Shown piece by piece: positions 42,883 to 52,551 of a stretch of 64,000 bases of DNA. Both the position numbers and the translations under genes were made by a program. This DNA comes from CAWUKT01 sp963923035 (GTDB taxonomy: Bacteria; Bacteroidota; Bacteroidia; J057; JADKCL01), in assembly GCA_963923035.1 (NCBI GenBank), contig CAWUKT010000022.1, positions 22,340 through 86,339 on the forward strand, written 5' to 3'. The notes under the pieces are model-generated. The model did not search any database and was not told the DNA's origin. It saw nothing but the letters and a program-made list of their open reading frames with translations. How positions within the stretch are numbered: the stretch's first letter is position 1; every line of letters starts with the position of its first letter.

Positions 42883-44740
42883 AGTCCAGCTTGAACTCTT
42901 CCTGCCAGGCGTCCTTCTCCGCCCAGTCCGGCTGTTCGGTTTTCTCAAAGACCCAATCGTTGACCACGAGGACATCCATCTCCGTGCGCATGAAGCAGCG
43001 GTAGGCATCGTCGGGCGTGCAGACAATCGGTTCTCCGCGGACGTTGAAGCTGGTATTCACGAGGGCGGGGCTGCCGGTGAGGTCCCGGAAGGTCGTGAGG
43101 AGGCTGTGAAAATGCGGATTGGTATCGGAATGAACGGTCTGGATGCGGGCGGAAAAATCAATGTGGGTGATGGCGGGAAAGCTCGACCGTTTAAAGTAGA
43201 GCTTTTCGCGGAGCGGCAAATCGTGGTAGCCCTCGGGGAGGGCATTGCGGAGGGCAGCCTGCACCGGCTGCACCAACAACATATAGGGCGAATCGCCCTC
43301 CAGCTCGAACAATTCCGTCGCGCGGTCCGCCAGCACAGCAGGCGCAAACGGACGGAAAGACTCCCGGTACTTGATCTTCAGATTCAATTTCCGCTGCATC
43401 TCCGGGTTCCGCGGATCGCCGAGGATGCTCCGGTTGCCCAAGGCCCGCGGCCCAAATTCCATGCGGCCCTGCATCCAGCCGACCGCCGCGCCGTCGGCCA
43501 GGCGCTGCGCGACCAATTGGTTCAGCGCGGCCCGCTCCAGGGGCTTGCCCTTCGCCCCAAAGCGCCGCACCATTCGCTCCACCTCCAACCGCTCAAACTC
43601 CGGCCCCAAATAAGCGCCCTGCATCCCATCCCGACCAGAAGCGATCTGGCGCTCCTCCCCATAATAAATATGCCGCGCCGCCAGGGCCGCACCCAAGGCG
43701 CCCCCCGCGTCTCCGGCGGCGGGTTGGATCCAAATTTGATCGAAGATGCCCGCCTGCTGCAATTTGCCATTGGCGACGCAGTTCAGGGCGACGCCGCCTG
43801 CCAGGCAGAGGTGCTTGCTGCCCGTCAATTCGCGGGCGGTGCGGGCGAGGCGCAGCACCGCTTCTTCCGTCACCTGCTGGGCGGCCAGGGCCAGGTCACA
43901 GTGGATCTGTTCCAGGTCGGATTCGGCTTCTCGGCGGGGAAAGCCGAAGAGTTGTTGCCAGCGGGGATCGACCGCCATGCGGAAGCCGGTGGCGTAGCGG
44001 AAATATTTTGGATTGAGCCAGATGGAGCCGTCGTCTTTGAGGGACACGAGCTCCGAAAGGATTTTTTCGCGAAAGGACCGGACCCGCTCGCTGTGGGGAT
44101 TGCCGTAGGGCGCGAGGCCCATCAGCTTGTATTCGCCCGAGTTGACGCGGAAGCCGAGGTAATAGGTGAAGGCCGAGTAGAGGAGGCCGAGGGAATGCGG
44201 AAAATGGAGTTCCCGAAGTACACTGATGTCTTTGCCCTGACCTTTACAGATCGAAGCCGTGGCCCATTCTCCCACGCCGTCCACCGTCAGGATCGCCGCA
44301 TCTTCAAAGGGGGAGGGATAAAAAGCCGAGGCTGCGTGAGAGAGGTGGTGTTCGGGAAACAGCAATTGGAAATCCTTCTTTTTGAATTGCCCCACCGCCT
44401 TCAACTCCTTGTACAACAGCCGCTTCATGAACAGCTTTTCCCCCATCCAGATCGGCATAGACTTCAGAAAGGACTGCCAGCCCTTCGGGGAATACGCATA
44501 GTAGGTCTCCAACAGCCGCTCGAATTTGAGGAAGGGCTTGTCGTAGAAAACCACCGCGTCGAGGTCGGAAAGGGTGCATCCGGCGTGGTCGAGGCAGTAC
44601 TGAATGGCGCCCAGGGGAAAGCCGGGATCGTGTTTTTTGCGGGAAAACCGTTCTTCCTGGGCCGCCGCCAGAATGGTGGTGTCCGTGACCAAAGCGGCCG
44701 CGGAGTCGTGGTAGAATGCAGAAATGCCCAGGATATTCAC
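42881..44740 (-). CDS. Carbamoyltransferase (NodU/CmcH/TobZ type)
   Basis: 619 residues. Two-domain carbamoyltransferase: N-terminal Kae1-like domain (MNILGISAFYHDSAAALV; EHHLSHAASAFYPSPFED, with metal-binding His; ILTVDGVGEWA; LCLAGGVALNCVANGK) and the C-terminal YrdC-like domain (YRESFRPFAPAVL, SPALVNTSFNVRGEPIV). Uses carbamoyl phosphate and ATP to carbamoylate a hydroxyl acceptor; the acceptor is not evident. In many genomes it is linked to DUF5989 and SxtJ genes; here these lie ~2.7 kb away, separated by a toxin-antitoxin pair and a copper oxidase on the opposite strand. Confidence 0.92.
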   Translation of the reverse strand: MNILGISAFYHDSAAALVTDTTILAAAQEERFSRKKHDPGFPLGAIQYCLDHAGCTLSDLDAVVFYDKPFLKFERLLETYYAYSPKGWQSFLKSMPIWMGEKLFMKRLLYKELKAVGQFKKKDFQLLFPEHHLSHAASAFYPSPFEDAAILTVDGVGEWATASICKGQGKDISVLRELHFPHSLGLLYSAFTYYLGFRVNSGEYKLMGLAPYGNPHSERVRSFREKILSELVSLKDDGSIWLNPKYFRYATGFRMAVDPRWQQLFGFPRREAESDLEQIHCDLALAAQQVTEEAVLRLARTARELTGSKHLCLAGGVALNCVANGKLQQAGIFDQIWIQPAAGDAGGALGAALAARHIYYGEERQIASGRDGMQGAYLGPEFERLEVERMVRRFGAKGKPLERAALNQLVAQRLADGAAVGWMQGRMEFGPRALGNRSILGDPRNPEMQRKLNLKIKYRESFRPFAPAVLADRATELFELEGDSPYMLLVQPVQAALRNALPEGYHDLPLREKLYFKRSSFPAITHIDFSARIQTVHSDTNPHFHSLLTTFRDLTGSPALVNTSFNVRGEPIVCTPDDAYRCFMRTEMDVLVVNDWVFEKTEQPDWAEKDAWQEEFKLD

Positions 44741-44839
44741 GCCGCTAAATTAATCGAATTGGCGGGCTTGAAAAATTTTGGTTTTATTCCCCTCCAACCT
44801 GTAAATTCTGGTCCACTTTCACCCGAAAACCCAAACAAC

Positions 44840-45046
44840 ATGGCTCAACTGATCCGTCTTACCCGCGCCGACAACAGCACCACTGGCCACGAGAACCAGG
44901 AAATCACCGTCAATGTATTCCGCATCCTGATGGTGGAAGACAACCAGGGCCGCGACCAGGGCGAGTCCCGGGTCATCCTTGAAAACGGCAAGACCCTCCT
45001 CGTCGAAGAAAGCCAGGACGAAATCCGCGACCTCGCCAATACCTGA
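44840..45046 (+). CDS. Small conserved-looking protein, unknown
   Basis: 68 residues starting at ATG 44840: MAQLIRLTRADNSTTGHENQ, then EITVNVFRILMVEDNQGRDQ and VILENGKTLLVEESQDEIRD. It has strong local codon bias (GAC/GAA, CTC/CGC) and no out-of-frame rival, so it is a genuine gene. Predicted small beta-rich cytoplasmic protein; the ILENGKTLLVEESQDEI ending recalls small uncharacterised Bacteroidota proteins. Expressed in the opposite direction from the carbamoyltransferase. Confidence 0.7.
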   Translation: MAQLIRLTRADNSTTGHENQEITVNVFRILMVEDNQGRDQGESRVILENGKTLLVEESQDEIRDLANT

Positions 45047-45145
45047 TTGCTCCTCAAGTAGTTGAATTCCGACCCAATGGATAGTGGGAAGATTTCTGTG
45101 TAACCTTGGTTCCACTCATCGGTCTTCCTTGTCATGCTTTGTGCC

Positions 45146-45153
45146 TATTTTTG
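45146..45153 (+). promoter_or_regulatory. -7 element for the Crp/Fnr gene
   Basis: TATTTTTG fits TAnnTTTG. The start codon lies 18 bases downstream. No clear -33 element could be placed. Confidence 0.45.
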
Positions 45154-45171
45154 GGAAAAGTAGAAAGCGAT

Positions 45172-45810
45172 ATGGCCCTAGAAAACACACTGAAGGAGCT
45201 GTTTTTCCACCAACTCGAAGACGATTTGATCGCTGAAATGGAGCGGGTGGGGAAACGGATGACGCTGAAGTCAGGGGATATGATTATGGACATCGGCGAT
45301 GCGATGCCGGGAATGCCGTTGGTCATCAATGGAGCCGTAAAGGTCCTTCGGGAGGATTCCGAAGGAAATGAGCTCCTGCTCTATTTTCTGGAAGCAGGCG
45401 ATACCTGTGTGATGTCGTTTTCGTGCTGCATGGCCAGCAAAAAGAGCAAGGTCCGGGCCATCACCGAAGGCGCGACGGAATTGCTGATCATTCCGGTCCA
45501 GTACATGAACGATTGGGTCCACAAATTCCAGAGTTGGCGGGCCTATGTCTTCGATGCTGTCCGCATTCGGATGGATGAGTTCATCGAAGCCGTCGATTCC
45601 CTCGCCTTCATGCGCCTCGACGAGCGCCTGCTAAAGTACCTGCGGGACCGCGCCCGCGTGCTGGGCACCCCCAACCTGGAAATCACCCACCAGGAAATCG
45701 CCTACGACCTGAACACTTCCCGCGTGGTCGTCAGTCGACTCCTCAAGCGTTTGGAAAACGACAACGTACTCAATATCAGCCGAAACCACCTGGAGATAAT
45801 AGAACTCTGA
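45172..45810 (+). CDS. Crp/Fnr-family transcription regulator
   Basis: 212 residues: cyclic-nucleotide-binding-like beta barrel (GDMIMDIGDAMPGMPLVING then AVKVLREDSEGNELLLYFLE), long helix, and a C-terminal helix-turn-helix (ITHQEIAYDLNTSRVVVSRL then LKRLENDNVLNI). Residues in the barrel include a Cys pair (FSCCMAS), but no FNR-like four-Cys cluster. The ligand is unknown. Start at ATG 45172 (MALENTL), where a promoter element fits; upstream residues are not conserved. Convergent with porU. Confidence 0.88.
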   Translation: MALENTLKELFFHQLEDDLIAEMERVGKRMTLKSGDMIMDIGDAMPGMPLVINGAVKVLREDSEGNELLLYFLEAGDTCVMSFSCCMASKKSKVRAITEGATELLIIPVQYMNDWVHKFQSWRAYVFDAVRIRMDEFIEAVDSLAFMRLDERLLKYLRDRARVLGTPNLEITHQEIAYDLNTSRVVVSRLLKRLENDNVLNISRNHLEIIEL

Positions 45811-45819
45811 ACCGGCGCG

Positions 45820-48800
45820 TCAGCGCAGGACCACCATTTTTTCAAACCGACTGATACCTTCTCCGGTCGACTCATCCCGTAATTGGACCTGGTAGACATA
45901 GACCCCGCGTCCGAGGGCATCCCCGTATTCGTCCAGCCCATCCCATTCCATATCGCAGTACAGGTTGCCGTCTGAGAAGAAGGAGTCTTCAAGCGTCTTG
46001 ACAAGGCGTCCCGAAACGGTGAAAATCTTCACCTGAACGCGGAGGGGACGGCCATTGAGGTTGTGCTCGATGAAGAATTGGGTGCGGGTGGTAAAGGGAT
46101 TGGGGTAATTGAGGACGTGGCCCAGAGCGATCTGGGCATTGTCGGCCACCACAAAGGTGGTCACCGCCTCCGCCGAATTGTTGGCGACGTCCCAGACCTT
46201 CACCGCCAGTTCATGCGGGCCTTCTTCCAACTCGGAGAAGTCGTAGCGGATTTCGCCTTCCTGATAGCTGTCCTGGCGGGCCTGGTAAAATTCATTCAGG
46301 ACAATCACTTTGTCCTGCCGCCCGTCGAGGGTCGCAGTCAGGTCGTGCCCGATGCCAGAGCCAGCCGTGTTCAGGCCATTTTCGTCGTAGACCTCCGCGA
46401 TCAGCAGCGGATCCGGCCCGACCATGCCGCCGTCGACAAACTTGTCGTCGTTCAAATAGATGTCCAGCTCCGGCGGCGTCTCATCGCTGATGGCCAAGGG
46501 CGACGCCCCACCCGGATAAATTTCCCCGTAACAGCCGCCTCCATCTTCTTTACCATTCTCCACATACAACGAGATTTTCCCCTTTCCATCCTCATACGAC
46601 ACATCCAACGGCACCACAAATTCCACCTCAAAGCGTCCCTGCCGGACCGAAGTCTTGCCATTGAAGACCCGGTTTTTTTGCCAGGTGAAGGTAAATGGAG
46701 AGCGGCGGGTGGTGAAGGTCGACGGCTTGTCGTAAATCACAATGCTCAGGTCCCCATTGAATTGGTCCATGAGCTGGCCGCTGGCGGAGCGGACCTCGCC
46801 CCGAAGGCTGGCCCGGGTGAGACTGGGCAGGCTGTCGAGTTGGCTGTCGTCCACCGCCTGGCCGTTGATGTGGGTGATGGAGACATTGAGTTCGGGGTAA
46901 TTCAGGGGGAGGGCGGGGTCCCCCAACAGGCTGAAGTTACGGTTGTTGATGCCGCCGCCCAGCCAGCTTTTGTTTTTGGTGTTGCGGAAAACTTCTCCCA
47001 GGGTCGGCCAACGGTTCTCCGCCGTATTCCACTCGAAAGCCTCCTCGTAGAAGTTATCGTTGATGACGCGGTTGCTGCCGGATTCGACCACGCGGACCGT
47101 GGTCAGCATCGCGATGGCCCCGCCTTGGGGATTCAGCACCAATTGCTCGGCGCCCGATCGACGCCCGGGATCGTCCCACCGCCCAAATTCGCAGGTGGCC
47201 GTCACGAACGCCGGCAACCGGCTGCCATTTTCCAACTGGTTGATGTCCGAGATCGTCAGGATCGAGGAATTGGACCAGCCCGTTTCCCCGCCGTGTCCGG
47301 TATAATTCACGATCAACGCGCCCTGGTCCAACTGCCTGCGGAGGGCAGCCTTGCCCTCGGGGAAGAAATTGGCGGAAGCAGATGCCTCCATCTGGTAATT
47401 GTCGAGGTAGAGCTTCTCCACCTGGATGCAGGGATTCGCCCGCGCAATCAGGGGCGCATACGAATTGGCTTGGGACACGTGCAAGGAACCTTCGGCATCG
47501 AGGTGATCCGCGACCAGCACGACCTTTTGCCGCCAGGCCCCAAAGCCATCGGGGTCGGTTTTGTAGGCAATGATTTTGTCCACGAGGAGGGTGGCCTCCT
47601 CGGTGTTCTCGGCCGGCAATCGCCCAATGGCAATGTCGGATCCGTGCGCTTGCAGGAGGGTATCCCCGGTCATGCGGTACAGGAAATCCGACCGCCCGCT
47701 CCAAATGGACTCGCCCCAAAAGCCTTCGCCGTCGTCCAGGAACGTATAGAAATCATCGCTGATATAGGAGTTCAGTGCATGCTGGGAATTGCGGGCCTGG
47801 TAGGTCGGGATGAGGTTGGCCGCCTGGGGTTCCACGAGGCTGCGGTGGTCATAGCTGCCGTCGCCGAACAGCAGGACGTATTGGAGCTGGGGACCCGCGG
47901 GATTGTCGAGGCTGCGGTCGTAGACCATCTTGAGGAAGTCGCGGATGGCCACGGGAGAGGCCTGGCCGCTCCCAAATTCGGTGGTGATCTCCCGTACATC
48001 GACGATCTGAACCGATCGGTTATAGCGCTGGCGGTGGAAATCCGCCAGGCGGTTGGCCTGGCCGAAGAGGCTGCGGGGCGCAATGATGAGGTACTCGACC
48101 GGTTCGAGGGCGTGGAGATTTTGGTTGGGGAGACGGGAAATGCGCACTGGTGAGCGGGTGCCCGCGTCCACAAAGGCGACCATCTGCCGGATGGAGTCGG
48201 CGGCGATGGTGAAGTTGGGGCCATTGAGTTCCCGGACGTTCATGGGATCGCTCAGGTCCCAATACCGGTGGTTGCGGTCGCCACTGATCGCATAACCGAA
48301 GACCTGGCCCGGTCCTGTATTTTCCCGTGCCCGAAAAAACCACAGGTCCCGACTGCCCACAAACAAGGTCTGCTCCCATTCCAATTCCATGAAATCGAGA
48401 TAGCCCACCGAACTGGTCGTCGGCTTCGAGTAGGCCAGGGACAGATTCGCTGCCCCGTCGCTCAACCACGCGGCCGGCACCGCAAACGTCTCATTCGCCA
48501 ATCCATACCAATTCCCATACCCCTCAAACCGCACCGCCCCAACATTCGCTTGCCCCACCACATTGTTCCCCTCCCGAATGGTAAAGCTGGAATTTTGTTG
48601 GGAGCGGGCCGCCAACCGCAGGCTCAGACGGGCCGTACTGTTCGCACGAATCCCCGGTGACGCTATTTCAAAGTCCAATTCCGGCGTCAAATCAAAGCGT
48701 TCCCCCAGCCAGTAGCGGCCCGACTGCAAGGGATTGAGTTCGTCCTTTTCGTAGGCGCGGAATTGGTCGGTATAGGTCGGGGAAAAGGTCGCGGGGCCAG

Positions 48801-49728
48801 GGTCGGGAGCGGCCTGAATCCGCTTGCCATTGCCCTGGTTATAGGTGAGAAAATAGTAGGTTGTATCGGAATAGGCATTGTTGAGGTGGGTCCAACGGTC
48901 GAATCCAGCATCGTACTGCCAGCGGTGGGGCGATTCGCCGTAGAAGAGGAGGAAATCGCCATTGTCAAAGGTCCCGTCGGCTTCCCCGCTGACCCAGATC
49001 GCATTCTCCTGGAGGTCATCCGGGGCCAGGCCCGCTTCCTGCGGCAATTCGTGGCCGCCATTTCCGTAGAGGCGGAGGCTCCGCGGATCGACCTGGGCCG
49101 GATTGATGCCGTAGTTGGAGAGGTCCGAAGCCGTGAGTTTGTAGATGCCGCCCGAAGTCACAGCGATCTTCAGCCAGGTCCCCGCCGCCAGAATGGAATT
49201 GTTGGCGTAGGTCTTGGCGGAGGAAGTGGTCGCTGGTGTGTGGGCCCGGGGAATCCGCTGGAGTTCCCAGCTGAGCTGGGAGTGGGTACGGACGCGGCCG
49301 GTTTGCCATTCCACTTGGAGGGGATGCACCCGCACATGCTGGAAATGCTGTCCCCGCCGGATTTCGCGCGTGCCGAGCATCACTGCTTGGGCGGGATACC
49401 ACCCGGATTTACCGGGCTGCCGGGCCGTGGTCCGAAATTCAGACCGACTCGACTCGGTCACCTCCCCCAATTGAACATTGGCCAGGGACAGTTCCTCGTC
49501 GGCCGCGACGGGGATCAGGTAATCCCGGACCGGGAGGTTCCGCAGGACGGGGTCGAGCTCCGCCCCCTCAAACCAGGGCGCTTCGGCGGCAGCAAAGAGG
49601 TCGTTGGCATCGCCGACAGGAATATTGTCTTGCCAAACGGGCCGGAAGGACATGGATTGGGCAGGAAGCAGGAGGGAGCTTGCGCAGAGGACCAGCAGAG
49701 TCAAGGTGATCCGAACGGGATGGAACAT
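45820..49728 (-). CDS. porU: T9SS sortase PorU (C25 gingipain-like)
   Basis: Outer-membrane signal peptidase/sortase of type IX secretion: removes the C-terminal signal from cargo and links it to anionic LPS. 1302 residues. Signal peptide (ITLTLLVLCASSLLLPAQ), a ~300-residue N-terminal region, and a C25 peptidase domain with YVLLFGDGSYDHRSL, catalytic-type H812 in TGHGGETGW and C846 in TATCEFGRWDDP. A C-terminal FlgD-like/Ig region (YPNPFTTRTQFFIE, FTVSGRLVKTLEDSF, GVYVYQVQLRDE) follows. I start at ATG 49728 (MFHPVRIT), not the GTG 49812. The porV/lptO gene that usually neighbours porU is not present in this window. Confidence 0.95.
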   Translation of the reverse strand: MFHPVRITLTLLVLCASSLLLPAQSMSFRPVWQDNIPVGDANDLFAAAEAPWFEGAELDPVLRNLPVRDYLIPVAADEELSLANVQLGEVTESSRSEFRTTARQPGKSGWYPAQAVMLGTREIRRGQHFQHVRVHPLQVEWQTGRVRTHSQLSWELQRIPRAHTPATTSSAKTYANNSILAAGTWLKIAVTSGGIYKLTASDLSNYGINPAQVDPRSLRLYGNGGHELPQEAGLAPDDLQENAIWVSGEADGTFDNGDFLLFYGESPHRWQYDAGFDRWTHLNNAYSDTTYYFLTYNQGNGKRIQAAPDPGPATFSPTYTDQFRAYEKDELNPLQSGRYWLGERFDLTPELDFEIASPGIRANSTARLSLRLAARSQQNSSFTIREGNNVVGQANVGAVRFEGYGNWYGLANETFAVPAAWLSDGAANLSLAYSKPTTSSVGYLDFMELEWEQTLFVGSRDLWFFRARENTGPGQVFGYAISGDRNHRYWDLSDPMNVRELNGPNFTIAADSIRQMVAFVDAGTRSPVRISRLPNQNLHALEPVEYLIIAPRSLFGQANRLADFHRQRYNRSVQIVDVREITTEFGSGQASPVAIRDFLKMVYDRSLDNPAGPQLQYVLLFGDGSYDHRSLVEPQAANLIPTYQARNSQHALNSYISDDFYTFLDDGEGFWGESIWSGRSDFLYRMTGDTLLQAHGSDIAIGRLPAENTEEATLLVDKIIAYKTDPDGFGAWRQKVVLVADHLDAEGSLHVSQANSYAPLIARANPCIQVEKLYLDNYQMEASASANFFPEGKAALRRQLDQGALIVNYTGHGGETGWSNSSILTISDINQLENGSRLPAFVTATCEFGRWDDPGRRSGAEQLVLNPQGGAIAMLTTVRVVESGSNRVINDNFYEEAFEWNTAENRWPTLGEVFRNTKNKSWLGGGINNRNFSLLGDPALPLNYPELNVSITHINGQAVDDSQLDSLPSLTRASLRGEVRSASGQLMDQFNGDLSIVIYDKPSTFTTRRSPFTFTWQKNRVFNGKTSVRQGRFEVEFVVPLDVSYEDGKGKISLYVENGKEDGGGCYGEIYPGGASPLAISDETPPELDIYLNDDKFVDGGMVGPDPLLIAEVYDENGLNTAGSGIGHDLTATLDGRQDKVIVLNEFYQARQDSYQEGEIRYDFSELEEGPHELAVKVWDVANNSAEAVTTFVVADNAQIALGHVLNYPNPFTTRTQFFIEHNLNGRPLRVQVKIFTVSGRLVKTLEDSFFSDGNLYCDMEWDGLDEYGDALGRGVYVYQVQLRDESTGEGISRFEKMVVLR

Positions 49729-49956
49729 GGGCTTGGAATTGGAAGGAGTTAAAATGGGAAAAACGGGACTGGGGAAACAGGCAAAAAGGGGAGCATGGAC
49801 AGATTTGTGCACTGTTTTGGGAGCGGAATGAGGCGGGCGATTGACGGATGCTTTTCCCGGCTGCTAACGATTTCAATGGAGTCTTGTTCCTCATCCACAA
49901 AGGCCAGGACAACGAAGGAGCGGAGAAGAGGAAAAACTTCCGAGCCAATGCCGGAT

Positions 49957-49989
49957 TTTGTTTAACTTGCCTTCTACTTAACCTATTTG
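49957..49989 (+). promoter_or_regulatory. Candidate promoter for the SBBP protein
   Basis: TTTG at 49957-49960 and CCTATTTG at 49982-49989 resemble -33 TTTG and -7 TAnnTTTG with a 21-base spacer; the -7 match is partial. Start codon is 17 bases downstream. Confidence 0.4.
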
Positions 49990-50005
49990 TGTAAACTTAT
50001 TACGT

Positions 50006-52492
50006 ATGAAAAAGCGCTACGCCTTCCTCTTGGGCCTGTTTTTCTATTGTAACGGGAACCTCATTGCTCAAACGCCCTCGTGGCAATGGACCTGGCAGGT
50101 GGGGGGACCCATTGCCGATGTCGGGTATTCGATTGTGACGGATGCCCAGGGAAATATCATCGTGGGCGGACATTTTACCGGGACGATCATCGCGGCGAAT
50201 ATGATCTATACCGCTCAAGGCATTTCTGATTTCTTTATCGCTAAGCTGGACCCCTTGGGGAATCCGATCTGGTTCCAAACCGGCTCGAGCCAATCGGCAG
50301 ATTATATCTTCAGCCTGGACGTCGATCCCTTTGGAGGGATTGTGGCGTGCGGGCAACTGGACGATGGAATCTCCGCTCCAGGAAATTTGGTGGTGGCTGG
50401 AGTCCCTTTGCCCAATGCCCGGAACGGCAGTTTCGTCATGAAGCTGGACAGTTCAGGGAACCTGGAATGGTGCGAATGGCCTACGATTGGAACCATTTTG
50501 GACAATAACCAGGCCGTGGCGACCGACCACCAGGGGAATATCTATGTGGCCGGTGAATCGCATGCCCCCGGGAACTTTTTGTGGGATGGCCAGACCCTGA
50601 GCAATTCCGATATCTACCTCGCCAAGCTGGACCCGGCGGGCAATGTATTGTGGCTCCGGGGGCCGGAGCAGGCAGTGACGCCGGGCAATTCAAGTGCCAA
50701 TGCCGTCGCGGTGGATGCCTTGGGAAATGTTTTCTGGGGCGGGCAACATTCGGAGGAGATGGTGCTGGGAAATGATACCCTGGCCGGGGATGGAAGCGTC
50801 AGTACCGATGAAATTTTCCTGGCCAAGCTGGATTCATTGGGCAATTATCTCTGGGTCAATAACCTGGTGGGCCCCGGCGATGACAACCTGTGGGACCTGA
50901 CGGTGGATGACCAGGGCGATTGTTACTTCACCGGCAATTATTTCTCCACCTTGGTCGTGGGCAGCGACACCCTGACGGCTTCCAGCGCCGGAGGTGATTT
51001 TATATTGGGGAAGGTCAGTGGAAATGGAAACTTCCGCTGGGCAAGAACCTCTGATTCCGGAAGCAATAAAATTGGGTTGACTGTCGACATGGGACCCGGC
51101 GGCGACGTCTGGATGGGCGGATCATTTCGGGGCAGTTCCACCATTGGCAACTTCTCGCTGACGAATGCCGGGAATGCAGACATTCTCCTCGCGCGCTATG
51201 ACTCCACGGGCCAGATCCAGGAGGTGGGATTCACCGGTGGGATATTGCAGGACCGAATCAACGAACTCACCGTCGACAACGCCGGCAACTTGTATGCAAC
51301 CGGCACCTTCAGCGAGACCTGTATTTTCGGCGCCGATACCCTCACGGCCATCGGCAGTGTCGACATGTTCGCCGCCAAGTACGGCTTTCCCATTCCCCAG
51401 CCCACCCAGGCCGCTTCCAATCTCCAAATCACCAATGTCACCTGTAGTTCCATGGAACTCAGTTGGACCAATGGCGATGGGGACCGTCGCCTTGTCGTCG
51501 GCCGGGCGGGAAGTCCCGTCAACCAACAGCCGCAGGACGGCACGGGCTATACCCCCAATGCCAACTGGGCCACTGGCGACGACCTCGGCGGCGGCAATTA
51601 TGTCCTGTATGACGGGACCGGCAATTCGGTGGCGCTGACGGGATTGCCCAGTGGCACGACGTTCCATTTCGAGATTTTCGAGTTCAACAGCAGCGGGTCA
51701 GGCGCCGACTATCTGTTGTCCCCGTCTTTGGCGGGGAGCCAGGCTACCCTCAGCCTCGTCGCCGCCCAAATCAATCCGCCCGGTCCCAGCGAAGTCTGTG
51801 ATGGCGATTCGCTCCAATTGCAGGGGCCGTCGGGTGCGGTCGGCTACCAATGGCTGGGAAATGGTACGGCCATCAGTGGAGCGACCACCCCGGATCTCAC
51901 GGTCGGGACCTCGGGCAACTTTGCCCTCGTGACCACCACCCTCGGGGGCTGCCAGGACACCTCGATTGCCAATTTGGTCTCCTTCAATCCCAGCCCCACC
52001 GCAGGTTTTACGGCCCAGACGACCGGCACCCAAACCCAGTTCGCCAATACCTCCACCGGCTTCCCCGTTTCCGCGGTTTGGGACTTCGGCGATGGCAATT
52101 CCTCCACCCAATCCAATCCGGTCCACAGCTACGCCACGTCGGGCACCTACCTCGTTTGTTTGACCGCCAGCACCGCCCAATCCTGCTCGGACACCTTCTG
52201 CGACTCGGTGGCGGTGGTCATCGTTTCCCGCGCGGAACCCTCACCGGAGGGCTTTTCCATTTATCCCAACCCCAGCCCCCACCAATTCTACCTGAATCCC
52301 AATCAAGGCCCGACCGGCCCCCTGGACCTTGAAGTCTGGGACGGTTTGGGCCGTCGGATCCTCACCCAAACGGTCCCGGCGGGGCAGCAATGGCCGGTTG
52401 TGGTTCCCCTCCATTCGGCGGTCAGCGGCGTGTATTTGCTGAAGGTGACGACGGAGGCGGGCGTTTGGTACGAAAAGCTGGTCCGGGAATGA
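50006..52492 (+). CDS. T9SS-secreted SBBP beta-propeller/PKD protein
   Basis: 828 residues. Signal peptide MKKRYAFLLGLFFYCNGN; SBBP-type propeller repeats (~35-460) with the recurring pattern D-x-x-GN-x-xVxG (SIVTDAQGNIIVGGHFTG, DHQGNIYVAGES, DNAGNLYATGTFSE); a fibronectin-like domain (~470-560); a PKD domain with VWDFGDGNSSTQSNPVHSYA and CLTAST; and a T9SS tail (GFSIYPNPSPHQFYLNPNQG to VWYEKLVRE). It may bind surfaces or polysaccharides; no enzymatic motif is seen. Confidence 0.87.
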   Translation: MKKRYAFLLGLFFYCNGNLIAQTPSWQWTWQVGGPIADVGYSIVTDAQGNIIVGGHFTGTIIAANMIYTAQGISDFFIAKLDPLGNPIWFQTGSSQSADYIFSLDVDPFGGIVACGQLDDGISAPGNLVVAGVPLPNARNGSFVMKLDSSGNLEWCEWPTIGTILDNNQAVATDHQGNIYVAGESHAPGNFLWDGQTLSNSDIYLAKLDPAGNVLWLRGPEQAVTPGNSSANAVAVDALGNVFWGGQHSEEMVLGNDTLAGDGSVSTDEIFLAKLDSLGNYLWVNNLVGPGDDNLWDLTVDDQGDCYFTGNYFSTLVVGSDTLTASSAGGDFILGKVSGNGNFRWARTSDSGSNKIGLTVDMGPGGDVWMGGSFRGSSTIGNFSLTNAGNADILLARYDSTGQIQEVGFTGGILQDRINELTVDNAGNLYATGTFSETCIFGADTLTAIGSVDMFAAKYGFPIPQPTQAASNLQITNVTCSSMELSWTNGDGDRRLVVGRAGSPVNQQPQDGTGYTPNANWATGDDLGGGNYVLYDGTGNSVALTGLPSGTTFHFEIFEFNSSGSGADYLLSPSLAGSQATLSLVAAQINPPGPSEVCDGDSLQLQGPSGAVGYQWLGNGTAISGATTPDLTVGTSGNFALVTTTLGGCQDTSIANLVSFNPSPTAGFTAQTTGTQTQFANTSTGFPVSAVWDFGDGNSSTQSNPVHSYATSGTYLVCLTASTAQSCSDTFCDSVAVVIVSRAEPSPEGFSIYPNPSPHQFYLNPNQGPTGPLDLEVWDGLGRRILTQTVPAGQQWPVVVPLHSAVSGVYLLKVTTEAGVWYEKLVRE

Positions 52493-52538
52493 ATGCAAAG
52501 AGGGGAGGAGCGTGGTAAAAACAATCCCCATCTCTTTG

Positions 52539-52546
52539 TACTTTTG
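52539..52546 (+). promoter_or_regulatory. -7 element directly upstream of rlmD
   Basis: TACTTTTG matches TAnnTTTG, with the ATG only 6 bases past its end, so the transcript may be leaderless or nearly so. Confidence 0.45.
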
Positions 52547-52551
52547 CGGGA

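Noticed and set aside
43106..44839. Long plus-strand frame leading into the 68-residue gene
   Set aside because: Only the last 207 bases from ATG 44840 have real coding character; the rest is opposite the carbamoyltransferase.
46063..48153. 696-codon plus-strand frame opposite porU
   Set aside because: It has no recognisable domain, while the minus-strand frame carries the complete PorU protease with intact catalytic residues.
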